32,664 nt of DNA from assembly GCA_000746015.1 (NCBI GenBank), contig JQKK01000026.1, forward strand, positions 1 through 32,664. The letters run 5' to 3'. The stretch comes from Lachnospiraceae bacterium MA2020 (GTDB lineage: Bacteria; Bacillota; Clostridia; Lachnospirales; Lachnospiraceae). The notes beneath the pieces are model-generated. The model made no database searches. It was not told the origin of the DNA and was given only the letters and a program-made list of their open reading frames with translations. Positions 24,257 through 32,664 of the stretch are shown in pieces. Within the stretch, counting starts at the first letter, position 1. Every line of letters starts with the position of its first letter. Both the position numbers and the translations under genes were made by a program.

Positions 24257-25693
24257 ATGGCAGACAAGAAAAAATTAGTTGAAGCCATCACCTCTATGGA
24301 GGATGATTTCGCGCAGTGGTACACCGATGTTGTTAAGAAAGCAGAGCTTATCGACTATACAAGCGTTAAGGGATGCATGGTTTATAAGCCCGCAGGTTAT
24401 GCGATCTGGGAAAACATCCAGCGTGAGCTCGATGCCAGATTTAAGGCTACAGGCGTAGAGAACGTATATATGCCTGTACTTATTCCAGAGAGTCTTCTCC
24501 AGGTTGAGAAGGATCACGTAGAGGGCTTTGCACCGGAAGTGGCATGGGTTACCATGGGCGGTGGTGAGCAGCTTGAGGAGCGTATGTGCATACGTCCTAC
24601 TTCTGAGACACTTTTCTGCGATTTTTACAAGAATGAGATCCATTCATATAGAGACCTTCCAAAGGTTTACAATCAGTGGTGTTCTGTTCTTCGTTGGGAG
24701 AAGACAACAAGACCTTTCCTTAGATCAAGAGAGTTCCTCTGGCAGGAAGGTCACACAATGCATGAGACACTTGAGGATGCTGAGGCCCGTACAGTGCTTA
24801 TGCTCAACACTTATGCTGATTTCTGCAAGGATTTCCTTGCTATCCCTACAATCAAGGGACGTAAGACTGACAAGGAGAAGTTTGCCGGTGCGGTAGCTAC
24901 TTATACTATCGAGGCTATGATGCACGATGGTAAAGCACTTCAGTCTGGTACAAGCCACAACTTTGGCGATGGATTTGCAAAGGCTTTCGGCATCCAGTAC
25001 ACAGGACGTGACAATGAGCTTCATACACCATGTCAGACATCATGGGGACTTTCTACACGTCTTATCGGTGCAATGATCATGGTACACGGCGACAATTCAG
25101 GTCTCGTGCTTCCACCAAGGGTTGCTCCTACACAGGTAGTTATCATCCCTATCCAGCAGAAGAAGGAAGGTGTGCTTGATGCAGCTAAGGCTCTTGCAGA
25201 GCAGCTTTCTAATTTCCGTGTAAAGGTTGACGATACAGACAGAAGCCCGGGATTCAAGTTCTCTGAGCAGGAGATGAGAGGATTCCCTATCCGTGTCGAG
25301 ATCGGACCTAAGGATATCGAGGCAGGCAACTGCGTAGTAGTACGTCGTGATACAAGTGAAAAGTACACTGTAGCACAGAGCGAGCTTAAGGACTTTGTTG
25401 CAAAGCTTCTTGATACTATCCACAATGATATGTATGAGAGAGCAAAGAAGCACCTTGAGGAGAATATCTTTGAGGCAAAGACTTATGACGAGTTTAAGGA
25501 TTGCGTAGCAAATAAGCCTGGTTTTGTAAAGGCTATGTGGTGCGGAGATGTAGAGTGTGAGAACAAGATCAAAGAGGATACAACAGCAACAAGCCGTTGC
25601 ATGCCTTTCGATGATCAGACACCTATCTCTGAGACATGCGTATGTTGTGGTAAGCCTGCAAAGCATCTTGTATATTGGGGCAAAGCATATTGA
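24257..25693 (+). CDS. proS: Prolyl-tRNA synthetase, short archaeal/eukaryal-type (ProS3)
   Basis: 478 residues; ATG at 24257. It charges tRNA-Pro with proline in the cytosol. Class II motifs are visible: motif 2 around [18 protein letters not shown] and motif 3 around [14 protein letters not shown]. An anticodon-binding domain ([12 protein letters not shown] onward) follows. The C-terminal domain contains a cysteine set (WCG..EC, CVCCG) and the protein ends in Tyr, as in ProS of the archaeal/eukaryal branch. The editing insertion (INS) between motifs 2 and 3 of the bacterial type is absent. This type is found in a subset of bacteria including many Clostridia. No terminator is seen before ackA. 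Confidence 0.96.
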   Translation: MADKKKLVEAITSMEDDFAQWYTDVVKKAELIDYTSVKGCMVYKPAGYAIWENIQRELDARFKATGVENVYMPVLIPESLLQVEKDHVEGFAPEVAWVTMGGGEQLEERMCIRPTSETLFCDFYKNEIHSYRDLPKVYNQWCSVLRWEKTTRPFLRSREFLWQEGHTMHETLEDAEARTVLMLNTYADFCKDFLAIPTIKGRKTDKEKFAGAVATYTIEAMMHDGKALQSGTSHNFGDGFAKAFGIQYTGRDNELHTPCQTSWGLSTRLIGAMIMVHGDNSGLVLPPRVAPTQVVIIPIQQKKEGVLDAAKALAEQLSNFRVKVDDTDRSPGFKFSEQEMRGFPIRVEIGPKDIEAGNCVVVRRDTSEKYTVAQSELKDFVAKLLDTIHNDMYERAKKHLEENIFEAKTYDEFKDCVANKPGFVKAMWCGDVECENKIKEDTTATSRCMPFDDQTPISETCVCCGKPAKHLVYWGKAY

Positions 25694-25765
25694 TTCTTTT
25701 GCGACTGATTATGTGGGTATTTTGTAACTTGTCTAATTGGAGAGTATTATTTATAGGAGATTATG

Positions 25766-26965
25766 ATGAAAATATTAGTAATAAACTGTGGCAGCTCATC
25801 GCTTAAGTATCAGCTTATCAATTCAGACAGCGGCGAGGTCCTGGCAAAGGGACTTTGCGAGCGTATCGGCATCGATGGAGGAAACCTCGAGTACAAGAAG
25901 GGTGATGCTGAAAAGACATCTACAAAGGTAGACATGGCTGACCACAGTGTGGCAGTTGACCTTGTTATCAAGAAGCTTACAGACAGTGAGGATGGTGTTA
26001 TTGCTTCTCTCTCTGAGATAGATGCAGTAGGACACAGGATCGTTCACGGTGGCGAGAAGTTTACTGAGGCTGTAAAGATCGATGATGAAGTTATCAAGGG
26101 TATAGTTGAGTGCAACGACCTTGCACCTCTTCACAATCCTGCAAACGTTATCGGTATCAAGGCATGCCAGAAGATGATGCCTGGCGTTCCACAGGTTGGC
26201 GTATTTGATACAGCTTTCCATCAGACAATGGAGCCAAAGGCATACCTTTATGCAGTTCCTTACGAATACTATAAGAAGTACAAGGTAAGACGTTACGGCT
26301 TCCATGGCACAAGCCACGCTTATGTATCAGCTCGTGCAGCTGAGATTCTTGGCAAGGATATAAAGGACTTAAAGATCATCGTTTGTCACCTTGGCAACGG
26401 CGCATCTATCAGCGCAGTTGAGTATGGTAAGTGCGTAGATACTTCAATGGGACTTACTCCTCTTGAAGGACTTATCATGGGAACACGTTCCGGTGATCTT
26501 GATCCTGCAGTTATCACATACATCATGGAGAAAGAGAACCTTTCAGCTGCAGAGGTTATCAATATCCTCAATAAGAAGTCAGGTGTATATGGCCTTTCTG
26601 ATAATCTTTCATCTGATTTCAGAGATCTTGCTGAGGCTGCAGCAAACGGCAATAAGCAGGCTGAGGTTACACTTGATGCATATGCATTGAGAGTTGCAAA
26701 GTACATTGGTGCTTACACTGCTGAGATGCGTGGAGTAGATGCTATCTGCTTTACAGCCGGTGCAGGTGAGAACAATTCTACAGTACGTGAAAAGGTTTGC
26801 TCATATCTTTCTTACCTTGGCACATCATTTGACAGCGAGAAGAATAAGCTTCATGGTGAGGAGTTCTTCCTTTCAAAGCCGGAGGATAAGGTACAGGTTA
26901 TGGTTATCCCTACCGACGAGGAGCTTTCTATCGCAAGACAGACAGTGGAAGTATTAAATAAGTAA
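25766..26965 (+). CDS. ackA: Acetate kinase
   Basis: 399 residues. Of two adjacent ATG codons, 25766 is preferred, six bases after AGGAG (25755-25759), which gives the standard start MKILVINCGSSSLKYQL. It interconverts acetyl phosphate plus ADP with acetate plus ATP, the energy-yielding last step of acetate fermentation. Signature motifs are present: GHRIVHGG, VFDTAFHQTM, GFHGTSHAYV, CHLGNGASISA and the TPLEGLIMGTRSGDLDP block. The length is normal. The usual partner pta is not adjacent: prolyl-tRNA synthetase lies 72 bp upstream and the CCA-adding enzyme 14 bp downstream. Confidence 0.97.
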   Translation: MKILVINCGSSSLKYQLINSDSGEVLAKGLCERIGIDGGNLEYKKGDAEKTSTKVDMADHSVAVDLVIKKLTDSEDGVIASLSEIDAVGHRIVHGGEKFTEAVKIDDEVIKGIVECNDLAPLHNPANVIGIKACQKMMPGVPQVGVFDTAFHQTMEPKAYLYAVPYEYYKKYKVRRYGFHGTSHAYVSARAAEILGKDIKDLKIIVCHLGNGASISAVEYGKCVDTSMGLTPLEGLIMGTRSGDLDPAVITYIMEKENLSAAEVINILNKKSGVYGLSDNLSSDFRDLAEAAANGNKQAEVTLDAYALRVAKYIGAYTAEMRGVDAICFTAGAGENNSTVREKVCSYLSYLGTSFDSEKNKLHGEEFFLSKPEDKVQVMVIPTDEELSIARQTVEVLNK

Positions 26966-26979
26966 TAGTGGATTTAAAT

Positions 26980-28335
26980 ATGATAAAAATAGAACTACCT
27001 GAAAAAGTTAAGTTCATAATAGACACTATAGAGAACGCAGGCTTCGAGGCATTTGCCGTCGGAGGCTGCGTTCGTGACTCTATACTAAAAAGAGACCCTG
27101 CAGACTGGGACATCACGACTTCTGCGCGTCCAGAGCAGATCAAGGCGCTTTTCAGGCGAACTATAGACACAGGCATAGAGCATGGCACTGTGACTGTAAT
27201 GCTTAAAAATGAAGGTTTTGAGGTTACCACGTACAGGATAGACGGCGAATATGAGGATTCACGTCATCCAAAAGAGGTGACATTCACTCCTGTTTTGCGT
27301 GAGGATCTTGCTAGACGTGATTTTACTATCAATGCACTTGCCTACAATGACAGAGTTGGAATTGTGGATGAGTTTGACGGACTTGGAGACCTTGAAAAAG
27401 GTATAGTACGCGCGGTAGGAGTAGCTGAGGAGCGTTTTGGAGAGGATGCACTCAGGATACTCAGAGCATTTCGCTTTGCAGCGCAGCTTGATTTTGAAGT
27501 AGAGGAAAAAACTGCTGCGGCAGCTGCTTCTCTCGCTCAGACTCTTGAGAAAATATCGGCTGAGCGTATCAATACAGAGCTTACTAAGCTGCTTATCTCA
27601 GACCATCCGGACGATATTCTTAAGCTCTACGAAGCGGGTATCACAAAGGTTATCCTGCCGGAGTTTGATGAGTGTATGGCAACTGAGCAGAATACACCTC
27701 ATCACTGCTATAGTGTGGGAGTACATACGTCAAAGGCTCTGGCAAATTTTAGATCTGATATGGCATCTTCAAAAAATGAGCTAAGAGTGATGCGTTTTGC
27801 ACTTTTACTTCATGATTTTGGCAAGCCAAGCGCCAAAACTACCGATGAAAACGGCAGAGATCATTTTAAAGGACATGCATTGTACAGTGAAAAGCTTGCT
27901 GTAAAGATACTCAGAAGACTAAAGAGTGACAATAATACTATTGATACGGTCAAAAGGCTTGTCAAATACCACGATTACAGGCCGGAATGTACCGAAAAAT
28001 CCATAAGGCGCGCAATAAATAAAGTCGGAGTAGATATCTTTCCAATGCTGATCCCTATGCAGCATGCAGACATATCCGCACAGAGCGATTACAAAAGAGA
28101 TGAAAAGCTCGAAAGATTAGATTGTATGGCGAATATTTATCGTGGTATTATAGAGAGGAAAGAGTGCGTCACATTGAAGGATCTTGCTGTCAATGGCAAT
28201 GATCTTATAAAGGCTGGGATGAAGCCCGGACGTGAAATAGGGGAGACTTTATCCTGGATGCTTGACAGAGTTTTGGAGGAACCGTCATGCAATACAAAGG
28301 AAATACTTATGGGAATGTTACAAGAAAAAATATAA
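26980..28335 (+). CDS. cca: CCA-adding tRNA nucleotidyltransferase with HD domain
   Basis: 451 residues from ATG 26980; an in-frame GTG at 26968 is an alternative, and the ribosome binding site is weak in both cases. The enzyme adds or repairs the 3' CCA of tRNAs. The class II nucleotidyltransferase head shows VGGCVRDSIL and the metal-binding pair in ADWDITTSA. It is followed by RRDFTINALAYN and the EERFGEDALRILRAFRF nucleotide-selection region. An HD domain (LLLHDFGKP near residue 275) follows, as in many clostridial CCA enzymes. It starts 14 bp after ackA and overlaps the next gene by 49 bp. tRNA-Leu in this window lacks an encoded CCA. Confidence 0.94.
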   Translation: MIKIELPEKVKFIIDTIENAGFEAFAVGGCVRDSILKRDPADWDITTSARPEQIKALFRRTIDTGIEHGTVTVMLKNEGFEVTTYRIDGEYEDSRHPKEVTFTPVLREDLARRDFTINALAYNDRVGIVDEFDGLGDLEKGIVRAVGVAEERFGEDALRILRAFRFAAQLDFEVEEKTAAAAASLAQTLEKISAERINTELTKLLISDHPDDILKLYEAGITKVILPEFDECMATEQNTPHHCYSVGVHTSKALANFRSDMASSKNELRVMRFALLLHDFGKPSAKTTDENGRDHFKGHALYSEKLAVKILRRLKSDNNTIDTVKRLVKYHDYRPECTEKSIRRAINKVGVDIFPMLIPMQHADISAQSDYKRDEKLERLDCMANIYRGIIERKECVTLKDLAVNGNDLIKAGMKPGREIGETLSWMLDRVLEEPSCNTKEILMGMLQEKI

Positions 28336-29762
28336 GTTTAGTTATCTTTATGGCTATACTTCTTATCCTGGGATTATGCGGCTGCAGCAAAGGCACAGCG
28401 AAAACGGACAATACTGTGCCAAAGGCACCTGCCGCTGAGACGGAAGAGGCGACAGAGACGACGGTGTCCGATAATGATTTAAAGGCTGCCGGAAGTGCTG
28501 TGGTGCTGCACGTCGATGAACCGTCGCAAACTATAGTTTTTGCGGCAGTAGACACAGGTGAAGAGTATAGCCTTTCTTATAATGGACTGACGGATTTTAC
28601 AGATCAGTATGGCGAAGTGAAGATTCCGCGCCAGTTTACTATCGGTACGGTCGTCGATATCGTAGTTTCAGTTCATTCTGGTATTATCCAATCTGTGCAG
28701 ATGAAGCCGGATACATTTACTTTGGAAAATATTTCCGGCTATGAGATAAATCAATATCGCGGTGTTTTCAGCTATGGCGGAGAAAATTACAGGATCTCTG
28801 ATGCTACAGTCATAGTTTCAGATGGCAAGAGAGGCAAGTTCAGACATATCAAGGATGGAGATGAGCTTACTGTTGTAGGATACGGCAAGGACGTCTATGT
28901 GATCATACGTGGCAGCGGCTGTGGATACGTGCGCCTTATGGGACAGGAGTCATTCAAGGGCGGCTGGATAGAGATAGGTGAGCTCATTACTTCTATTACA
29001 GATGACATGCTTCTTGAAGTGCCGGAGGGCGACTATGAGATGCTCATATCCTACAATCGCTTTGGCGGCAGTAAAAAGGTAAGCGTAAAGCGTGGACGTG
29101 AGACGATCGTTGATGTAAGTGACTTAAAGGGTGAATTGCTTAAAAACGGTAAGATAGTATTTACATTTGATCCGGTTGATGCTTATCCAAATGTCATGAT
29201 AGATGGAGTAGAAGTCGACGCCAAGAGACCTGTTGAAGTTGAGTATGGTGTGCATACGCTTGATGTAGAAGCAGCCGGCTACTCAAATATCCATAAGCTT
29301 GTGAGTGTAGGCTCTCCTATGGCATATATAAGTATAGAGCTTGAAAAGTCTGAAGTTTCTAAAAATTCTACGGCTCGTACAGTAAAAAAATCTGATGAAG
29401 ACCTGCCGGAGTCATTTACTGCAAAGGACGATAAGCCAGCAGAAAAGGAAGAAAAAGAAAAGACAAAGGAAGAAGTGAAAAAGCCGGACGAAGATAAGCC
29501 GTCTGAAGAAACAGAGACTGCGACAGTCAGGGCAAAGCTGTATATTGACGGCCCTGATGAAGCAGAAGTATATTTTGATGGCTCATATAAAGGTATAGTG
29601 CCATGTGCATTTATAAAGGTGGCAGGCACGCATGTGATCACACTCAGGCAGGACGGTCACAAGACAAAGCACTATACGATCACCCTGTCAGCTGACGAAG
29701 ACGAGACCTATTCGTTTGCGGAGCTGGAGGAGCTTGATGATGGTGAGGAAGAAGAGGAATAG
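28287..29762 (+). CDS. PEGA-domain lipoprotein
   Basis: 491 residues. ATG at 28287 is six bases from GGAGGA (28275-28280), although both lie within the end of cca. A hydrophobic signal (residues about 14-31) ends in LCGC, a lipobox-like site, so the protein is probably lipid-anchored outside the membrane. Residues 60-290 are beta-rich with no recognised family. About 290-350 looks like a first, diverged PEGA domain (DAYPNVMIDGVEV). A Lys/Glu/Pro-rich linker (about 365-410) and a second, clear PEGA domain (about 415-475, AEVYFDGSYKGIVPC) follow, and the protein ends in an acidic tail. PEGA domains are usually extracellular wall- or surface-associated modules. The function is unknown. Confidence 0.82.
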   Translation: MQYKGNTYGNVTRKNISLVIFMAILLILGLCGCSKGTAKTDNTVPKAPAAETEEATETTVSDNDLKAAGSAVVLHVDEPSQTIVFAAVDTGEEYSLSYNGLTDFTDQYGEVKIPRQFTIGTVVDIVVSVHSGIIQSVQMKPDTFTLENISGYEINQYRGVFSYGGENYRISDATVIVSDGKRGKFRHIKDGDELTVVGYGKDVYVIIRGSGCGYVRLMGQESFKGGWIEIGELITSITDDMLLEVPEGDYEMLISYNRFGGSKKVSVKRGRETIVDVSDLKGELLKNGKIVFTFDPVDAYPNVMIDGVEVDAKRPVEVEYGVHTLDVEAAGYSNIHKLVSVGSPMAYISIELEKSEVSKNSTARTVKKSDEDLPESFTAKDDKPAEKEEKEKTKEEVKKPDEDKPSEETETATVRAKLYIDGPDEAEVYFDGSYKGIVPCAFIKVAGTHVITLRQDGHKTKHYTITLSADEDETYSFAELEELDDGEEEEE

Positions 29763-29888
29763 GACAGTACTTTTGACAAAATCAGATAAAATAAGGTTAG
29801 CTTCATGAAAGAGTATGATAGTAGCCCTTGTATTGTGGAGAAGATAGAGTTTTGAGGAAAAGACTTAATAAGAAAGTAGAAAATTTTG

Positions 29889-32486
29889 ATGAAAAATACA
29901 ATGAAAGCTAATAATAAAATACCGGAAATTTTGTTCATTATAATGCCGGCATTCCTTACATTGATAGTAATGTTGGTGTTATTCGTTGCTAAGGAATATG
30001 CACCTTTCGGAAATAATTCTTTGGCCTGGATGGATGGAAGTATTCAGTATCTTGATATATATTCATATTTTAAGGATCTTGTTGCGGGCAAGAATAGTCT
30101 GTCATACTCGTTTACAAAGACTTTAGGTGGATGTATGATAGCCATATTTACTTATTATCTTACATCACCGTTTTCAATACTTGCATTATTTTTTTCTAAG
30201 GAAAATCTACATACATTTTTCGATATTACATTAATGCTGAAGTTTATGTTGGCAGCAACAACCTGTAATATTTTTCTCATGAAACGTTTTGAAGAAAAAT
30301 TGGATAAAAATCATAAGAAGATAACTATAGCATTGCTATCATTTGGGTATGGATTGTGCCAGTTTAACGTTGCTCAATGCTGCAATATCATGTGGATAGA
30401 CGGAGCTTATATGTTGCCATTGATATTGCTGTCGGTATATAGAGTTCTAAGAAAAAATGAATTTTGGAAATTATCGCTTACGGTAGGCTTTGCCATTATA
30501 TTTAATTGGTATACCGGAGCTATAAATTGTCTGTTTAGTGCGTTCTGGCTTCTTGTTGAATTAATGTTTCTGGCAGCGGATCAGCCAAAAGGAACTAAGG
30601 TCAAAGCTGTAATAAATGGAATCATGAAATATTCTATAGCAATGCTTTTGGGAGCATTGCTAGGTGGAGCCGTATTGGCGCCAACTTTTTGGGCTCTTAG
30701 TAGTAGTGGCAGAGGTGGACTTGATCTGTGGCAGTTCAGAGACAGATTCATATTGAGTCCGTTTTACAGTATAGCTAAGAATTATTACTTTGGAGCAGAA
30801 GGAAGTCATTACGGAGGTCCGGCACTATATGTTGGAGGGTTAGCAGCGATAGGCTGTTTATCTGCCTTTGTTACAGACAATATAGAAGTAAAGAAAAAAC
30901 TGATACTTGCATTTGCATTTATAGGGTGTGGTTTATTGTTTGTTATTAATCCTGCATTTGTTGTGTTTTCTCTACTTAAGTATGTTAGTAGTGGGTGGTT
31001 TAGATATGGATATGTTGGCTGCCTGACAATTGTATTTGTGGCTGCAGCATTTTTTGCTTGTATCGAAAATGAAAAATACTTAAAGACTTTGATCATAGGG
31101 AGTGTTTTGTGTACGCTGATATTGCTTTTTCCACACGAATTAAACTTTGAATCAGCAGAAATGAAACAGCTTTTACTCACTATTCTTGCAATCCTTATAA
31201 TAGCGATACTTGTGATGTTTTTACTCTATAGTATAAAGACAGAAAAAGCGATGGCTCATATAATTGCTGTAGTGTTGCTGGTCGCAATTTGTGCCGTAGA
31301 TATGGGCTATGGTTTTGTGATTTTTATGGACAGGCAGCATGCGGGAGATGTAGACTATTATGCAAACTATGTTGAAAACGAAGTGAAGCAGATAGAAGCT
31401 ATAAAAAACAGTGATAATGGTACATATCGTATTGCTCAAAATAAGGCCAGGGGTCAGAGTGTAGGGGGACTTACAGCCTGCTATAATGATGCACTTGCTT
31501 ATAATTATTGGTCTATAAGTGGTTATACATCTTCTCCGGATGATACAGAACGACTATTCTTAGATAGAGTGGGCTATAGAATGAATGGAGACAATATGTG
31601 TATAACCAATACATCTATATTGCCAGCTGATGCCCTTATGGGAGCTAAATATATTATTTCTGCAGTGCCAATAAAGGGTTTGACACAAAGTAATATAGCA
31701 ACATTTGATAATAAAGTCGTTTATGAAAATGCATTCGCGCTTCCGTTTGGGTTTGTCTATACTGGCGATGATCGTGAATTGGATGCAAGCAATCCGTTTA
31801 TTTTCAACAATAGTATCTATAGTAAGCTATTGGCGGAGAACCTTGAATTATATAAACCTGTTTCTTATGAGATCATACAAGGCGGAGATGTAGGATCGGG
31901 AACTACGCTGAAATTTAAGCTAAATATAGAAAATAAGGATGATGCAATTTACGGTAATCTTCCATGGTACGGTGAAATTGATGCTGACATTTACGCTGAT
32001 GGGAACCTTGTAACACCGTATTCTAAGTGGTTATCTCCATCGGTATTTTATATTCCTTGTGAGTCTGACAGCGTTGAGATAGAAGTTGCAGCTAAAAACT
32101 CATATGATCTGGATTATAATAATATTCAGTTTTATTCACTTGATCTGAAAAAATTGAGAGAAGCAGTTCAAAGGCTTTCAGCTAAAGTGCCCGAAAAGCT
32201 GACAGTGGAAAATGGCAAGGTTAGTACATTTGTTAAAGCTGAGGAAAATGAAAAACTGTTTTTATCAATACCGGCTGATAGAGGATGGAAGATAACGCAG
32301 AATGGAGCCAGCATACAGCCAGACAAGATTGCAGATTGCTTTTATACAATTGATCTTGTTGCAGGAGACAACGCTATAGAAATGAATTATGAACCTGGGA
32401 ATGTGACAGTGGGAATTGCCATGTTTATATGCGGAGTAATCGGGACATTAATAATTTCAGTTATTGCAAAGAGAAAGGGCGTGTGA
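29889..32486 (+). CDS. YfhO-family polytopic membrane protein (putative GT-C glycosyltransferase)
   Basis: 865 residues from ATG 29889; the ribosome binding site is weak, and ATG at 29901 would also serve. The first 480 residues contain about a dozen hydrophobic helices, with an early extracytoplasmic loop (about 40-60, GNNSLAWMDGSIQYLDIYSY) typical of YfhO proteins. Residues about 490-830 form a large extracytoplasmic domain including ILPADALMGAKYIIS, and a last helix lies near 840-860 before a basic tail. YfhO of Bacillus is linked to glycosylation of lipoteichoic acid. By analogy this protein probably transfers sugars from a lipid carrier onto a cell-envelope polymer. No other envelope-glycan genes are in the window. 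Confidence 0.88.
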   Translation: MKNTMKANNKIPEILFIIMPAFLTLIVMLVLFVAKEYAPFGNNSLAWMDGSIQYLDIYSYFKDLVAGKNSLSYSFTKTLGGCMIAIFTYYLTSPFSILALFFSKENLHTFFDITLMLKFMLAATTCNIFLMKRFEEKLDKNHKKITIALLSFGYGLCQFNVAQCCNIMWIDGAYMLPLILLSVYRVLRKNEFWKLSLTVGFAIIFNWYTGAINCLFSAFWLLVELMFLAADQPKGTKVKAVINGIMKYSIAMLLGALLGGAVLAPTFWALSSSGRGGLDLWQFRDRFILSPFYSIAKNYYFGAEGSHYGGPALYVGGLAAIGCLSAFVTDNIEVKKKLILAFAFIGCGLLFVINPAFVVFSLLKYVSSGWFRYGYVGCLTIVFVAAAFFACIENEKYLKTLIIGSVLCTLILLFPHELNFESAEMKQLLLTILAILIIAILVMFLLYSIKTEKAMAHIIAVVLLVAICAVDMGYGFVIFMDRQHAGDVDYYANYVENEVKQIEAIKNSDNGTYRIAQNKARGQSVGGLTACYNDALAYNYWSISGYTSSPDDTERLFLDRVGYRMNGDNMCITNTSILPADALMGAKYIISAVPIKGLTQSNIATFDNKVVYENAFALPFGFVYTGDDRELDASNPFIFNNSIYSKLLAENLELYKPVSYEIIQGGDVGSGTTLKFKLNIENKDDAIYGNLPWYGEIDADIYADGNLVTPYSKWLSPSVFYIPCESDSVEIEVAAKNSYDLDYNNIQFYSLDLKKLREAVQRLSAKVPEKLTVENGKVSTFVKAEENEKLFLSIPADRGWKITQNGASIQPDKIADCFYTIDLVAGDNAIEMNYEPGNVTVGIAMFICGVIGTLIISVIAKRKGV

Positions 32487-32521
32487 AAAAAGAGAAATCA
32501 TTTTTTACACGTCCTCTTTTT
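32477..32521 (+). terminator. Intrinsic terminator overlapping the YfhO-family stop codon
   Basis: A stem of about 14 bp (32477-32490 with 32501-32514, including G-U pairs) followed by a T-run (32517-32521). The TGA stop (32484-32486) lies inside the left arm. Confidence 0.75.
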
Positions 32522-32595
32522 GTACATAGATTTCGGATTTTCCTGTAAAAATGCGTATAACTCCCCTTACCCCATAAATCCGATCGATATCAAAC

Positions 32596-32664
32596 TTATG
32601 CAGCAGCTGAACTTCTCATCTGTTTATTGTGGTATTTATAGAGATTATGTCCGATAGAAACAAG
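32596..32664 (-). CDS. Possible 3' end of a transposase gene (partial)
   Basis: The minus strand is open from the right edge to a TAA at 32598-32596, giving 22 residues that include IGHNLYKYHNKQ and end in RSSAAA. This looks like the C-terminal tail of some DDE transposases, but it is very short. Bases 32522-32595 hold no gene; an imperfect pair of CGGATTT/AAATCCG arms lies near 32534-32582, which could mark an element end or a hairpin. Confidence 0.25.
   Translation of the reverse strand, partial: LVSIGHNLYKYHNKQMRSSAAA

Noticed and set aside
29773-29778. TTGACA as a -35 box for the YfhO-family gene
   Set aside because: No -10 box lies 16-18 bp downstream. The nearest TAAAAT (29787-29792) is only 8 bp away.
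29805-29855. A 16-codon open frame before the YfhO-family gene
   Set aside because: The start signal is weak, there is no recognisable content, and a frame this short is expected by chance.

Overview
The window looks like the chromosome of a Gram-positive anaerobe of the Clostridia, most likely Lachnospiraceae (Butyrivibrio/Roseburia-like). The basis is a set of secreted multi-domain Ig-like proteins, oxygen-defence enzymes typical of anaerobes (reverse rubrerythrin, A-type flavoprotein), acetate kinase, a short prolyl-tRNA synthetase of the archaeal/eukaryal type, strong AGGAGG ribosome binding sites and many intrinsic terminators. This is judged from recognised sequence patterns only; no database was searched.

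Layout. 1-2912: the last 20 codons of a surface protein, then a TNT-domain (NAD+ glycohydrolase) toxin gene overlapping a probable immunity gene, then a secreted 527-residue protein whose 3' end is identical, over at least 95 bp, to the truncated gene at the left edge. Three related hairpin terminators punctuate this region. 2935-4476 (minus): a methyl-accepting chemotaxis protein with a sigma-28-like promoter. 4697-5239: a glutathione-peroxidase-family thiol peroxidase. 5367-11090: a 1907-residue secreted protein with a transglutaminase-like domain and about 15 Ig-like repeats. 11134-12306 (minus): a LacI-family regulator just downstream of tRNA-Leu(UAG). 12424-14895: A-type flavoprotein and S-adenosylhomocysteine hydrolase. 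14970-15512 (minus): reverse rubrerythrin. 15770-18802: histidine kinase, response regulator and a NYN-nuclease/LOTUS protein in one operon. 18985-24126: a secreted PPC/leucine-rich-repeat protein, a pseudouridine synthase and a secreted papain-like protease. 24257-29762: prolyl-tRNA synthetase, acetate kinase, CCA-adding enzyme and a PEGA-domain lipoprotein, with no terminator seen between them. 29889-32486: a YfhO-family membrane protein. The right edge may hold the tail of an IS transposase.

Themes. Four or five genes encode exported proteins built from an N-terminal functional part (transglutaminase, papain, PPC/LRR or InlB-like), a low-complexity linker or Ig repeats, and one of two recurring C-terminal modules. 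None shows LPxTG or SLH anchoring, so the shared C-terminal modules may be how they attach to the surface. The peroxidase, flavoprotein and reverse rubrerythrin are separate transcription units but together form an oxygen/peroxide defence set. The tRNA-Leu gene does not encode its CCA end, which fits with the CCA-adding enzyme at 26980-28335.

The most interesting region is 1-2912. It holds a TNT toxin/immunity pair placed between two copies of an identical surface-protein 3' end and bracketed by near-identical hairpins, which looks like a recombining cassette locus.
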